From: Rhodobacteraceae bacterium HIMB11
GTDB lineage: Bacteria; Pseudomonadota; Alphaproteobacteria; Rhodobacterales; Rhodobacteraceae
Direction: 5' to 3'
Length of the DNA: 64,000 nucleotides
NCBI GenBank assembly: GCA_000472185.1
Contig: AVDB01000004.1
Location: 186,001-250,000, forward strand
In this document: positions 27,125 through 37,986 of the stretch, in pieces
Position numbering within the stretch: position 1 is the first letter of the stretch
How the letters are laid out: every line of letters starts with the position of its first letter
The notes under the pieces: model-generated
Told to the model about the DNA's origin: nothing
The model's input: the letters and a program-made list of their open reading frames with translations, nothing else
The model's database searches: none
Program-made: the position numbers and the translations under genes

Positions 27125-27754
27125 ATGTTTGCTGTCCTAAAGACTGGCGGTAAGCAGTACAAAGTTCAATCGGGCGATTTGCTTCGTGTTGAAAAATTGG
27201 CTGCAGACGCAGGTGAAACAGTTCAATTCAATGAAATTCTAATGCTTGGCGGGGACGCACCCGTTGTTGGTTCTCCGCGAGTTGATGGCGCGGCAGTGCA
27301 GGCCGAAGTGATCGACCAGATCAAAGGCCCAAAGACAATCAACTTTGTTAAGCGTCGTCGTAAGCACAGCTCGCAACGTACAAAAGGCCACCGTCAACAA
27401 CTTACATTGTTGCGTGTAACTGAAATCCTGTCTAATGGCGCCGATGCATCAGGCATCAAAGCAGCAGTTGGCGCAGGTTCAGTTGCCTCAGCCGCACCAG
27501 TTGCTGCGGCAAAGCCAGCAGCGAACGCCAAACCTGCAGCACCTGCAGCAGCGGCAGGCGCAGATGACCTGAAGAAACTTTCAGGTGTTGGCCCAGCTCT
27601 TGAGAAAAAGCTACACGCAGCAGGCGTGACATCCTTCGCGCAGATTGCAGCGTGGACAGATGCCGATGTAGCTGCTATGGACGAGCAACTGTCATTCAAA
27701 GGCCGTATCGAACGTGAAGGTTGGATCGCTCAGGCCGCAGAATTGGCAAACTAA
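27125..27754 (+). CDS. rplU: 50S ribosomal protein L21 with C-terminal HhH domain
   Basis: 209 residues, twice the usual L21 length (about 103). Residues 1-103 are L21, from MFAVLKTGGKQYKVQSGDLL to KHSSQRTKGHRQQLTLLRV. An Ala/Pro/Lys linker follows, then a helix-hairpin-helix domain (DDLKKLSGVGPALEKKLHAA at about 152) like those in predicted 5' nucleases. This extension is known from rhodobacteral L21 annotation. The ATG at 27125 has AAAGGAAAG upstream. rpmA follows in the same operon. Confidence 0.97.
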   Translation: MFAVLKTGGKQYKVQSGDLLRVEKLAADAGETVQFNEILMLGGDAPVVGSPRVDGAAVQAEVIDQIKGPKTINFVKRRRKHSSQRTKGHRQQLTLLRVTEILSNGADASGIKAAVGAGSVASAAPVAAAKPAANAKPAAPAAAAGADDLKKLSGVGPALEKKLHAAGVTSFAQIAAWTDADVAAMDEQLSFKGRIEREGWIAQAAELAN

Positions 27755-27766
27755 GGAGACGAAGGA

Positions 27767-28036
27767 ATGGCACATAAGAAAGCAGGCGGTTCATCCCGTA
27801 ACGGTCGCGACTCAGCTGGTCGTCGTCTTGGCGTAAAAATCTTTGGCGGTCAGGCTGTCATCCCAGGCAACATTATCGTGCGTCAGCGCGGCAACAAGTG
27901 GTGGCCGGGTGAAGGCGTAGGTCAAGGTAAAGACCACACGCTATTTGCAACAGTCGAAGGCCAAGTGAAATTTCACAAGGGTCTAAAAGGCCGTACATTT
28001 ATTTCAGTACTTCCGACAGCGGAGGCCGCTGAATAA
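27767..28036 (+). CDS. rpmA: 50S ribosomal protein L27
   Basis: 89 residues. The N-terminal [20 protein letters not shown] is diagnostic of L27, whose N-terminal tail reaches the peptidyl transferase centre. No cleavable N-terminal extension is present. AAGGAG precedes the ATG, 12 bases after rplU. Confidence 0.98.
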   Translation: MAHKKAGGSSRNGRDSAGRRLGVKIFGGQAVIPGNIIVRQRGNKWWPGEGVGQGKDHTLFATVEGQVKFHKGLKGRTFISVLPTAEAAE

Positions 28037-28064
28037 GCCGAAAACCGAAAAGTTAAGTTTTCAA

Positions 28065-28100
28065 AAAGGGGATCGGCAAAGCGCCGGTCCCCTTTATTTT
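28065..28100 (+). terminator. Terminator of the rplU-rpmA operon
   Basis: A 13-bp stem AAAGGGGATCGGC / GCCGGTCCCCTTT (one G-T pair) with a 5-nt loop, followed by ATTTTTT. Confidence 0.9.
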
Positions 28101-28161
28101 TTATTAACCAATGTTGGTGCAGCTAGGATCACATCCAACAAAACGAAACTGGAAATGACAG

Positions 28162-28761
28162 ATGTATGTCGCAGTCACATCATTGGCGGCCTTCGCCTTT
28201 AGCCAGATCGCCACGCCAGGACCGGCGAATATGGCGATGTTGGCCGCGGGTGCGCGTCTGGGATTTCGCGCGGCATTGCCGTTTATGTTTGGTGTGTTGC
28301 TGGGCAAACAATTGATCATCTGGCCCATTGGCTTTGGCTTGATGGAATTGGCCACCCAAGTGCCGCTTTTGTTTTTGGCCCTTAAATACATTTCGGCGGC
28401 CTATATTTTATGGCTTGCTTGGCGTGTGGCGAATATGCGATTGAATGTTGATCATGAACCTGTGGGATTGGGGTTTCGGGCAGGATTGTTCGTGCATCCC
28501 CTAAATCCCAAAGCATGGATGATGATCACATATAGTTTTTCCAATTATGTGGCTGTGGATGCCCCTGTATGGATCGCCACGGCGTGGATTGCGGGCACAT
28601 TGTTCGTAATACAGGCGATTTGCCACCCAATTTGGACTTTTTTCGGTGATCGTATCGCCAAAACTATAATAGGCACCCCCTTTGAACGTTATTTGATGTG
28701 GGGACTGGCAGGATTGACCGTTGCGTTTGTTCTGTTTGCTCTTTTAAGAGGAGAATTTTGA
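28162..28761 (+). CDS. LysE/RhtB family amino acid exporter
   Basis: 199 residues with about six hydrophobic segments. The N-terminus has FSQIATPGPANMAMLAAGAR, the LysE signature, and HPLNPKAWMMITYSF follows in the middle. Predicted inner-membrane amino acid efflux protein, substrate unknown. The downstream GNAT gene starts one base after its stop with its own AAGAGGAGA, so the two are probably co-transcribed. Confidence 0.85.
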   Translation: MYVAVTSLAAFAFSQIATPGPANMAMLAAGARLGFRAALPFMFGVLLGKQLIIWPIGFGLMELATQVPLLFLALKYISAAYILWLAWRVANMRLNVDHEPVGLGFRAGLFVHPLNPKAWMMITYSFSNYVAVDAPVWIATAWIAGTLFVIQAICHPIWTFFGDRIAKTIIGTPFERYLMWGLAGLTVAFVLFALLRGEF

Positions 28762-28762
28762 T

Positions 28763-29302
28763 ATGAAACTTGATGCGATCACAACACAGCCCGTTGTTGA
28801 AACCGCGCGCTTTGTGTTGCGTCCTTTGCGGCGCTCTGATGCGGGGTTGATTGAGTTTTACACAAAGGACGAACGCGTCGCGCGTCAAACGACGACGATC
28901 CCGCATCCTCTGCCTCCGGGGGCGACAGAAACTTTTATCAATCGGTGTTTATCGGTTGAGCGGGAAGAGGACGTCTGGGCCATTGATGCAAGTGCCGCAG
29001 GCTGGTCCGAAGTGGTCGGTTTGGTCAGCCTTGAACGCCTCAGCCGCAACCAATCCGAATTGGGGTATTGGGTGGCGCCCGCGTTTTGGAACCAAGGCGT
29101 AGCATCCGAGGTATCCGCCGCGATCATTGAGGCGAACCCAATGGAAAATGACACTATCTTTGCCGCCGTGTTTCAGGACAATCCCGCCTCTGCGCGTGTG
29201 TTGACCAACTGTGGTTTCGAATACGTCGGCGATGCCGAGGCCTTTTCCGTTGCTCGCAACGCCAAGGTTGCGACATGGACCTATATTCGTAAGTTTACCT
29301 AA
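28763..29302 (+). CDS. GNAT family N-acetyltransferase (RimJ/RimL type)
   Basis: 179 residues. The N-terminal ETARFVLRPLRRSDAGLIEF is typical of RimJ/RimL-like enzymes, the acetyl-CoA loop is YWVAPAFWNQGVASE, and ARVLTNCGFEYVGD lies in motif B. It transfers an acetyl group to an amine, perhaps a protein N-terminus; the target is unknown. It is the first and only undamaged member of three consecutive GNAT genes, which differ enough not to be simple copies. Confidence 0.85.
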   Translation: MKLDAITTQPVVETARFVLRPLRRSDAGLIEFYTKDERVARQTTTIPHPLPPGATETFINRCLSVEREEDVWAIDASAAGWSEVVGLVSLERLSRNQSELGYWVAPAFWNQGVASEVSAAIIEANPMENDTIFAAVFQDNPASARVLTNCGFEYVGDAEAFSVARNAKVATWTYIRKFT

Positions 29303-29412
29303 GGCGCTATAATGTCAACACGCACAGCACATATTTCACCACGAGGGTCCGTTTCCGGCACGCCGATGGCGCGGCCGATGGGCCAAATGTCGTGATATTT
29401 GAGATAACGAAA
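29299..29412 (-). pseudogene. Possible 3' remnant of an unknown minus-strand gene
   Basis: The minus strand reads a coding-like tail, including FRYLKYHDIWPIG and VPETDPRGEICAVRVDI, ending in a stop next to the first GNAT gene. Its frame opens at 29532 but the part upstream of about 29412 is antisense to the second GNAT gene and looks non-coding. It may be the end of a deleted gene whose loss also removed the start of the second GNAT gene. I cannot name a family. Confidence 0.25.
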
Positions 29413-29435
29413 ACACGTATTTTCACACAGATCGT

Positions 29436-29882
29436 TTGGTTCTGCGCCCCGCCTATATCGGGGATGCGGGGCGTGTTGTACAGATAATGGAGTACGATAT
29501 ATCAAAATGGCTGATCCCTGTGCCTGATCCATATACGCTGACAGATGCCCAAGATTGGCTGTCCTCGCTGCGTTTTGAACGGGGGCGTTATGTTTGGGCG
29601 ATCACCCTTGATGGGGAGGTGATTGGCATGATTGGAATTGATCCCACGCTAGGATATTGGATTGCCAAAGAACATTGGGGACAAGGGTATGTGCGTGAGG
29701 CTGCGCATGCCATGTTGTCGGCCTATTTCCATGATCCTTTTGCCGTTCCAATTTACAGCAGTTATTTTGTTGAAAACGAACGCTCTGCACGTGTTTTGGC
29801 GCGTCTGGGCTTTTCACCCATGGGCAAACCAATAGCCACGCGATCAACCGCTCGGCAAAGTGAATTGCCCTTACAGAAATGA
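29436..29882 (+). CDS. GNAT family N-acetyltransferase, 5' end doubtful
   Basis: 148 residues from a TTG at 29436. It contains LVLRPAYIGDAG, the acetyl-CoA loop YWIAKEHWGQGYVREAA, and ENERSARVLARLGF. The frame upstream continues only to a TGA at 29400-29402 and has no ATG or GTG, yet it reads TYFHTDR just before the TTG, which is normal family sequence. A natural N-terminus therefore seems lost or shifted: a GTG in another frame at about 29392 would join by a one-base change near 29425-29430. It ends in an ATGA overlap with the next GNAT. Confidence 0.55.
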   Translation: MVLRPAYIGDAGRVVQIMEYDISKWLIPVPDPYTLTDAQDWLSSLRFERGRYVWAITLDGEVIGMIGIDPTLGYWIAKEHWGQGYVREAAHAMLSAYFHDPFAVPIYSSYFVENERSARVLARLGFSPMGKPIATRSTARQSELPLQK

Positions 29883-30427
29883 TCCTAACGCCAGAACAAT
29901 GGACGGCGTTAAACCCACTTATCTTTGATGGTGCGCGGGTTCATATACAACCCATTCAGACATCTGATGTCGACGTTTTCTTGGACATTAATGGACGTGA
30001 AAGTGTTTCTAAGAACTTTGCCACATGGCCCTATCCCCTTCCACGGGATTATGTCGAACGGCGTGTTGCGGGCATGCGGTGGAAGAACGGATGGAGATGT
30101 GGTTTCGCTATCGATGTGTCCGGCATTGGAATGATCGGTGGCATTTCCTTTGGATCACCCAGCCAAGGGGGCAAACAGGATATGGAAATTGGATATGGTT
30201 TGCATCCTGATCACTGAGGGCAGGGATACATTACAGAAGCTGCTGAGTTGATTTGTGAATATCTGTTCCAACGCTATCCAATCGAAAACATCATCGCCTA
30301 TGCGAATTTGGACAATATTGGATCGCAGCGGGTTTTAGAGAAGTGTGGGTTTCAAAATGTCGGGGAAGAGGATCAAAAATCCCCCGTGCGTGGAACCGTT
30401 GATCGTTTGTATCGATTTGAACGCTAG
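29879..30427 (+). pseudogene. GNAT acetyltransferase with in-frame TGA
   Basis: The frame runs 182 codons from ATG 29879 to TAG 30425-30427 with a single TGA at 30215-30217 (codon 113). On either side is ordinary GNAT sequence: GYGLHPDH before, then GQGYITEAAELICEYLFQ and NIGSQRVLEKCGF after. Family members have Trp in W-G-Q-G-Y at exactly this spot, so TGG became TGA. The 112-residue product lacks the acetyl-CoA-binding loop. The start overlaps the previous gene by ATGA. Confidence 0.8.
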
Positions 30428-30436
30428 CGCACGTAA

Positions 30437-32643
<2,207 letters not shown>

Positions 32644-32654
32644 GGAATAAGGGT

Positions 32655-33911
32655 ATGAGCGATCTTGGACAGCAGATGAACGAAATGGGCGCACGTGCAC
32701 GTGCCGCGGCGTCAGTGTTGGCCTATGCATCGCCGGAGGCCAAAACCAAAGCTCTCCTGACTGCTGCCGATGCAATGGTTGCTGCGACGGATCATATTAT
32801 TTCCGAAAATGCCAAGGATTTGGATTTTGGACGTGAAAAGGGCCTGACAGATGCCATGATGGACCGTCTGATGTTGGACGCGGGTCGCATCGCGGCCATG
32901 GCCGAGGGGCTGCGCACCATTGCGAGGCAGGACGATCCTGTAGGGGAAGTGATCGCAGAATGGGATCGACCCACGGGCCTTCATATCCGTCGTGTGCGCA
33001 CCCCCCTTGGCGTGATCGGGGTGATTTACGAAAGCCGCCCCAATGTCACGGCAGATGCAGGGGCCTTGTGCCTGCAATCTGGAAATGCCGTTATTTTGCG
33101 CGGCGGCTCGGAAAGCTTGCACAGCGCTGCGGCCATTCACGCCTGCTTGGTGCAGGGATTACAGGCCGCAGGCCTCCCCGAAGACGCCGTTCAAATCGTC
33201 CCCACCCGTGATCGCGCCGCGGTTGAGCATTTGTTGAAGATGACCGAATTTGTGGATGTGATTGTTCCGCGCGGTGGCAAAGGGTTGGTTGGATTGGTGC
33301 AACGCGAAGCGCGCGTTCCCGTTTTTGCCCATCTTGAGGGGATTGTGCATATCTACATTGATAAATCCGCGGATCCACAGAAAACCATGGATGTGGTCCT
33401 GAATTCAAAAACGCGGCGCACAGGGATATGCGGTGCAGCAGAGTGTTTGTTGATTCATCAGGATATTTTGGACACATTGGGCCGCGATGTTTTGCGTGCG
33501 TTGATGGGGGCTGGCGTTTCGGTGCGCGGGGATGCCGCCATCGCACAATTAGAAAATGTTATCCCCGCCACGGACACGGATTGGGGCAAAGAGTATTTGG
33601 ACAGCATCATTGCCGCCAAGACCGTTGCAGATGTGGACGAGGCGATTGAACATATCCAAACCTATAGCTCTGCACACACAGAATGCGTGATGTGCGAAGA
33701 TATGACCGTGCGCGACAAATTCTTCGGACGGATTGACAGCGCGATCCTGATGCACAATGCCTCGACCCAATTCGCCGATGGGGGTGAATTTGGAATGGGT
33801 GCAGAAATTGGCATTGCGACTGGTAAAATGCATGCCCGCGGCCCTGTTGGGGCCGCGCAGCTTACATCGTTTAAATATCTGGTCGAAGGGAACGGAACTA
33901 CCCGCGCCTAA
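32655..33911 (+). CDS. proA: Gamma-glutamyl phosphate reductase
   Basis: 418 residues, NADPH-dependent aldehyde dehydrogenase family, making glutamate semialdehyde from the ProB product. Family blocks include [27 protein letters not shown], and the catalytic cysteine in [15 protein letters not shown]. It ends [20 protein letters not shown] and a short tail. AAGGAATAAGG precedes the ATG. The 3' end overlaps the convergent chpT-like gene by 14 bases. Confidence 0.97.
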   Translation: MSDLGQQMNEMGARARAAASVLAYASPEAKTKALLTAADAMVAATDHIISENAKDLDFGREKGLTDAMMDRLMLDAGRIAAMAEGLRTIARQDDPVGEVIAEWDRPTGLHIRRVRTPLGVIGVIYESRPNVTADAGALCLQSGNAVILRGGSESLHSAAAIHACLVQGLQAAGLPEDAVQIVPTRDRAAVEHLLKMTEFVDVIVPRGGKGLVGLVQREARVPVFAHLEGIVHIYIDKSADPQKTMDVVLNSKTRRTGICGAAECLLIHQDILDTLGRDVLRALMGAGVSVRGDAAIAQLENVIPATDTDWGKEYLDSIIAAKTVADVDEAIEHIQTYSSAHTECVMCEDMTVRDKFFGRIDSAILMHNASTQFADGGEFGMGAEIGIATGKMHARGPVGAAQLTSFKYLVEGNGTTRA

Positions 33912-34498
33912 CGGTTAGGGTTGTGAATGTTTCGCGGTGGTTGAATTCCACCACGAACCCATAAGCACCTGAAACATTGGGTAATAGATGGAATTGCACG
34001 TCCGCCGGGGCAGGGAGCGCGCCTAGATCAGAGGAAAGCCGTTCCCAGTCAGGGTGGGCAACGGTTGGTCGTTCGCTTGTGGCAGTGATCCTAATGTGGT
34101 CCTCATCTGTTGTGACTTCAATTGACCCACCAAGGGTCAACTGTCGTTCCACGCACATTAACCATATATAAACCACCTGCGCCCATGTTCGGTCAATCGC
34201 ACTCTCAAGATGCCAGCGCAGATCGAAACGGGGTGCGGTATAAATGGCATCGGCAATACTTTGAACCTTGGGTGCATCCATCATCTGGCCCGTTTGGTGG
34301 GTGCCAAAGGTCACGCGGAAAAATTCAATGCGCGCGCGCATCCTGACAACGGTCGTGGATCAGCGCCATTTCATGGCTTTTGACATCAAGGCTTGCGGTC
34401 ATTGAAATAAGTTCTAAACCGTTGTGTATCGCACCAATTGGACTGATGATGTCGTGACAGATGCGTGCCGCAACAATGTTTGAGATGTCCAGTGACAT
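33898..34498 (-). pseudogene. chpT: Histidine phosphotransferase ChpT, split by a frameshift in a GC repeat
   Basis: The N-terminal piece starts at ATG 34498 behind GGAGG and reads SLDISNIVAARICHDIISPI, with the phospho-accepting His in the C-H-D motif, and continues to a TGA at 34325-34327. The rest continues in another frame from IEFFRVTFG to the end at 33898 with the usual ChpT ATPase-like domain. The switch falls in a (GC)5 tract at 34331-34340; adding one GC unit would restore D-A-R-A-R-I-E-F-F. ChpT relays phosphate from CckA to CtrA. Slippage, sequencing error and pseudogene are all possible. Confidence 0.8.
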
Positions 34499-34531
34499 TA
34501 CTGGCCTCCGTTTAAGATAGGATTTAGGGTG

Positions 34532-34720
34532 ATGGAAGATTTGAATGCACATTTGGAACCAGGCATGCTTGTGCGCCATCCCCAAAAACCTGAATGGGGC
34601 ATCGGACAAGTGCAATCACGCATAAATGGCAAAATTACCGTTAATTTTCAGGACCATGGCAAGGTTGTCATTGACGGAACCCTTATTATGTTAGAGCTTT
34701 CTTTAACTACCCAAAGATGA
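34532..34720 (+). CDS. DUF3553 small protein
   Basis: 62 residues. LEPGMLVRHPQKPEWGIGQVQSR (in two blocks) and KITVNFQDHGKVVI form the short beta-rich DUF3553 domain, common in alphaproteobacteria and of unknown role. TTAGGG precedes ATG 34532; a GTG at 34529 is less likely. It is divergent from chpT, the usual neighbour. Confidence 0.75.
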   Translation: MEDLNAHLEPGMLVRHPQKPEWGIGQVQSRINGKITVNFQDHGKVVIDGTLIMLELSLTTQR

Positions 34721-34836
34721 AAATATATGTAAAAAATATCTTATAATTGTGCTATCAATGGTGTGATTTGTGTCATTGCTTGCCAAGCAAGGATCGACTG
34801 GTTAGATACGCGCAGAACCAAGGGAAAGCGGGTCGT

Positions 34837-35607
34837 ATGACACAATCTTCACCACAGTTCCGCGCGAAACTTGCGCAAACTGAAGATGAGTTGCGTGCGG
34901 CGCAGCGACTTCGATATGATGTCTTTGTTGCGGAATTGGGGGGATCGGGCGACATGGTCGATCATGAGGCCCGATTAGAACGCGACGCCTTTGATCCGTT
35001 TTTCGATCACCTGATACTCTACGACGATGCGCTTATCCATAAGGGGGAACCCACCGTTGTTGGGGTCTATCGCCTATTGCCCCAAGAGGGGGCGGCGAAA
35101 ATAGGTCGGTATTATTCCGAGGATGAATATGATCTGACGCCTCTTCGACAATCGGGTAGGCGTCTTTTGGAACTAGGGCGATCCTGTTTGCATGCGGATT
35201 ACCGTGGTGGCACGGCGATGTATGTTTTGTGGCAGGCCTTGGCAGACTACGTAATTGAGCGCGATATCGAAATACTGTTCGGGGTTGCCAGTTTTCATGG
35301 CACATATATCGCGGATATCGCTGCACCGCTAAGCATGCTGTATCATCGCCATCTTGCGCCCCCTGACTTGCGTGTGCACGCACATGCCCATTCGGCGCAA
35401 ACGATGAACCTGATCTCAGAGGCAGATTTGGACCGCAAGGCCGCGATGCTGGCAGTACCTGCATTGATCAAGGCCTATTTGCGTCTGGGCGGTGTTGTGG
35501 GGGCAGATGCCTTTGTCGATCACCGATTTAATACAACAGATGTCTGTTTGATTATGGACACCGCGAAAATGAACGAAAAGCAGCGAAATCTATATGCGCG
35601 ATCCTAA
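34837..35607 (+). CDS. olsB: Ornithine N-acyltransferase OlsB
   Basis: 256 residues of the OlsB/hemolysin-like GNAT family. RAAQRLRYDVFVAELGGSGD and LLELGRSCLHADYRGGTAMY are characteristic, and IEILFGVASFHGT follows. OlsB adds a 3-hydroxyacyl chain from ACP to ornithine, giving lyso-ornithine lipid. Placement before an olsA-type gene with a 14-base overlap supports the call. The start is M31 of a longer frame from 34747. Confidence 0.88.
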   Translation: MTQSSPQFRAKLAQTEDELRAAQRLRYDVFVAELGGSGDMVDHEARLERDAFDPFFDHLILYDDALIHKGEPTVVGVYRLLPQEGAAKIGRYYSEDEYDLTPLRQSGRRLLELGRSCLHADYRGGTAMYVLWQALADYVIERDIEILFGVASFHGTYIADIAAPLSMLYHRHLAPPDLRVHAHAHSAQTMNLISEADLDRKAAMLAVPALIKAYLRLGGVVGADAFVDHRFNTTDVCLIMDTAKMNEKQRNLYARS

Positions 35608-36436
35608 TAAATCTGACTGGACAGAAGAGCTTGAACCAAAGCTCTCTGATATTTCGATCCTTGGCTGGTGCCTAGTGGCAATCCGTGCTGTTCTTATGCT
35701 GTCAATCATTTCGGTTGGGATTGTGTTCCTGTTCATTGCGCGTGGGGTGGAACGCCCCTTTGTTGGGCCCCGTCGTCCCATCAGTGGACTGGTGGTGAAT
35801 TGGGTCTGTCGCATTGGCACGCGCGCGATTGGGTTGCGCATGTCTGTGCGCGGGACACCTATGATGCACCCAGGTGCGGTTGTGGCCAATCATTCATCTT
35901 GGTTAGATATCATCGTGCTGAACGCCGCCAAGCGCGTGTTTTTCGTTTCCAAAGCTGAGGTGTCCAGTTGGCCTGGGATCGGGTTTTTGGCAAATATCAC
36001 AGGCACGGTTTTCATTCGCCGTGAACGTCGCGATTCAAAATTGCAAAAGGATTTATTCCAAACGCGGTTGGGTTTGGGGCATAAATTACTGTTCTTTCCC
36101 GAAGGGACATCCACCGACAGTCTGCGGGTTTTGCCGTTTAAATCGACACTTTTCGCGGCGTTTTTTGAGCCCGAGCTGAAGGAAAAAATCTATATCCAAG
36201 CGGTGACTGTAAACTATCATGCCCCCAAAAATCAGGACAAGCGATTCTATGGTTGGTGGGGTGAGATGGATTTTGGCACCCACATGATCCAATCCCTTTC
36301 GGCACTCCCCCAAGGACATGTAGAGGTCGTGTTTCACGAACCACGCGCGTTGAATGAATACGACAGCCGCAAAATATTAGCTGCGGATTTGGAACAGGAC
36401 GTGCGCAGCGCGCATGACTTTGACGGGAAATACTAG
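35594..36436 (+). CDS. olsA: Lyso-ornithine lipid O-acyltransferase OlsA (PlsC family)
   Basis: 280 residues. One membrane segment near 30-50, then the acyltransferase motifs: VANHSSWLDIIVLN (H-x4-D), FIRRERRDSK, and FFPEGTSTDS. OlsA esterifies the hydroxy group of lyso-ornithine lipid at the inner membrane. It overlaps olsB by 14 bases, and its stop overlaps the convergent thiE-like gene by four bases. Confidence 0.87.
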   Translation: MRDPNKSDWTEELEPKLSDISILGWCLVAIRAVLMLSIISVGIVFLFIARGVERPFVGPRRPISGLVVNWVCRIGTRAIGLRMSVRGTPMMHPGAVVANHSSWLDIIVLNAAKRVFFVSKAEVSSWPGIGFLANITGTVFIRRERRDSKLQKDLFQTRLGLGHKLLFFPEGTSTDSLRVLPFKSTLFAAFFEPELKEKIYIQAVTVNYHAPKNQDKRFYGWWGEMDFGTHMIQSLSALPQGHVEVVFHEPRALNEYDSRKILAADLEQDVRSAHDFDGKY

Positions 36437-37053
36437 GCGCGCGCCGCAAGCAATGTAGTCAAGGTCTCGGCAGGGGTTTCAGTACCCCAAATTTCATCCC
36501 CAAAGGCCAAGAAATCTGTGACAGGTGTGATTTGTCGCACGATTTCGGTGCTTAGGCCGCCTTCAGCCACGATGGGAACCTCGATCATCTCGCTCCACCA
36601 TGCGAACAATTCGTGTTCTGCCAATGTACCATCGCCCAAAGTTGCTCCGCTTAGGGGACCAAAGCTCACATATTCTGCGCCGGCTTCGCCTGCGATCATT
36701 CCGTCATGGCGTGATGCGCCGCAATAGGCGCCGACAATGGCCTCATCCCCCAATTCTTTGCGGGCTTTGCGCAAATTACGTGCACCATCGGGTAAATGAA
36801 CACCATCCAAACCCAGACGTTCGACCATCAAAACATGGCTGTCGATCACAATCGCTACGTCCCGCGCATGACATACCTCACGCAGGGCATCGCCCGCCTT
36901 AAGGATGCGGGTTTCATCGCGAGTGGCCAGTGCCATACGCACACAGGCCACAGGATGTGCATCCAAAACACGCGCCAGATCATCGCAAAACACCGTATGA
37001 TCGAAATTGGACGGTGTAATCAAATAGGTTTGTGGAAGCTCGTCTTGCGCCAT
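36433..37053 (-). CDS. Thiamine phosphate synthase-like protein (ThiE/TenI)
   Basis: 206 residues with a ThiE-type TIM barrel: LGLDGVHLPDGARNLRKAR, IVGAYCGASRHDGM, EYVSFGPLSGA, and VPIVAEGGLSTE. ThiE couples HMP-PP and THZ-P to thiamine phosphate. It is remote from other thi genes and some canonical residues are altered, for example GASRH where ThiE has G-x-S-x-H, so it may be a second paralog with a different role. It overlaps the convergent olsA by four bases. Confidence 0.65.
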   Translation of the reverse strand: MAQDELPQTYLITPSNFDHTVFCDDLARVLDAHPVACVRMALATRDETRILKAGDALREVCHARDVAIVIDSHVLMVERLGLDGVHLPDGARNLRKARKELGDEAIVGAYCGASRHDGMIAGEAGAEYVSFGPLSGATLGDGTLAEHELFAWWSEMIEVPIVAEGGLSTEIVRQITPVTDFLAFGDEIWGTETPAETLTTLLAARA

Positions 37054-37184
37054 CTTGGGATCCTTGGATATTTCTTCGCCCTTTTAGCGTGGAAAAACGC
37101 GCTTGACCATGGGCCATGGTGAAAATGGGCTTTCTTCTTGGGCAGGCATGACTTAAATCACGCCCAAACATAGCGGAGGTTTTC

Positions 37185-37934
37185 ATGCCATCTTCACATC
37201 CACAACCAAGTATCGTTTTGGTGCGCCCCCAGATGGGCGAAAATATTGGTGCTGCGGCGCGGGGGATGTGGAATTTCGGGTTGGACCGCATGCGGGTGGT
37301 TGCCCCCCGCGATGGATGGCCCAGTCAAAAGGCGGTGGCCATGGCCAGTGGGGCAGGGCGCCTGTTGGATGAGGCAGGGCATTTTGATCGGGTCGAAGAT
37401 GCGCTAAGTGATGCGCATTTCGTATTGGCCACAACGGCGCGCCCGCGTGGGTTAACCAAACCTTTCCTAAGCCCAGAAGAAGCCATGCGCCAAGTAGCAG
37501 AGCGTATCGCGCGCGGTGAAAATGTGTCGATCATGTTTGGTCCTGAACGTTCGGGCCTTGAAAACGAAGATATCGCGCAGGCAAACGCCATTGTCAGCGT
37601 GCCTGTAAACCCCGATTTTCCATCCCTAAATCTTGCGCAATGTGTGCTGTTGTTGGGGTATGAATGGCGTCGCGCCACACAAACCATTCAGGCAGAAACC
37701 ATGGAAATGGCCAAAACCGAATGGGCCGAAACAGGCGAAATTGAAAAACTGTCCGAACATTTTGAAACGGCCTTGAGTCAGGCGGGTTTCTTTTTCCCAG
37801 AGGCAAAAGCAGAGGGCATGAAAACCAATTTGCGCAATCTGTGGTCGCGCATGCCATTAACCCGATCCGACGTGCAAATTTTCCATGGTATGATGCGTCA
37901 AATGGTGCGTTGGAAAAACCGTGATGGGGATTGA
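37185..37934 (+). CDS. trmJ: tRNA (cytidine/uridine-2'-O)-methyltransferase TrmJ family
   Basis: 249 residues, SPOUT (TrmH group 1) fold. The N-terminal IVLVRPQMGENIGAAARGMW, central MFGPERSGLENEDI, and PVNPDFPSLNLAQCVLLLGYE motifs form the knotted SAM site. A C-terminal helical extension of about 80 residues is present as in TrmJ, which methylates position 32 of some tRNAs. The RBS is AGCGGAGG. It is divergent from the thiE-like gene. Confidence 0.87.
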   Translation: MPSSHPQPSIVLVRPQMGENIGAAARGMWNFGLDRMRVVAPRDGWPSQKAVAMASGAGRLLDEAGHFDRVEDALSDAHFVLATTARPRGLTKPFLSPEEAMRQVAERIARGENVSIMFGPERSGLENEDIAQANAIVSVPVNPDFPSLNLAQCVLLLGYEWRRATQTIQAETMEMAKTEWAETGEIEKLSEHFETALSQAGFFFPEAKAEGMKTNLRNLWSRMPLTRSDVQIFHGMMRQMVRWKNRDGD

Positions 37935-37986
37935 AAAATCAACCCCGAAACCCTAGCCTTAGGCAAACAATAAAAGGCATAATCAG

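Noticed and set aside
30215-30217. Selenocysteine or reassigned UGA in the GNAT gene
   Set aside because: The family residue there is Trp, not Cys, TGA ends other genes normally, and no SECIS-like hairpin is obvious after it. A nonsense mutation is simpler.
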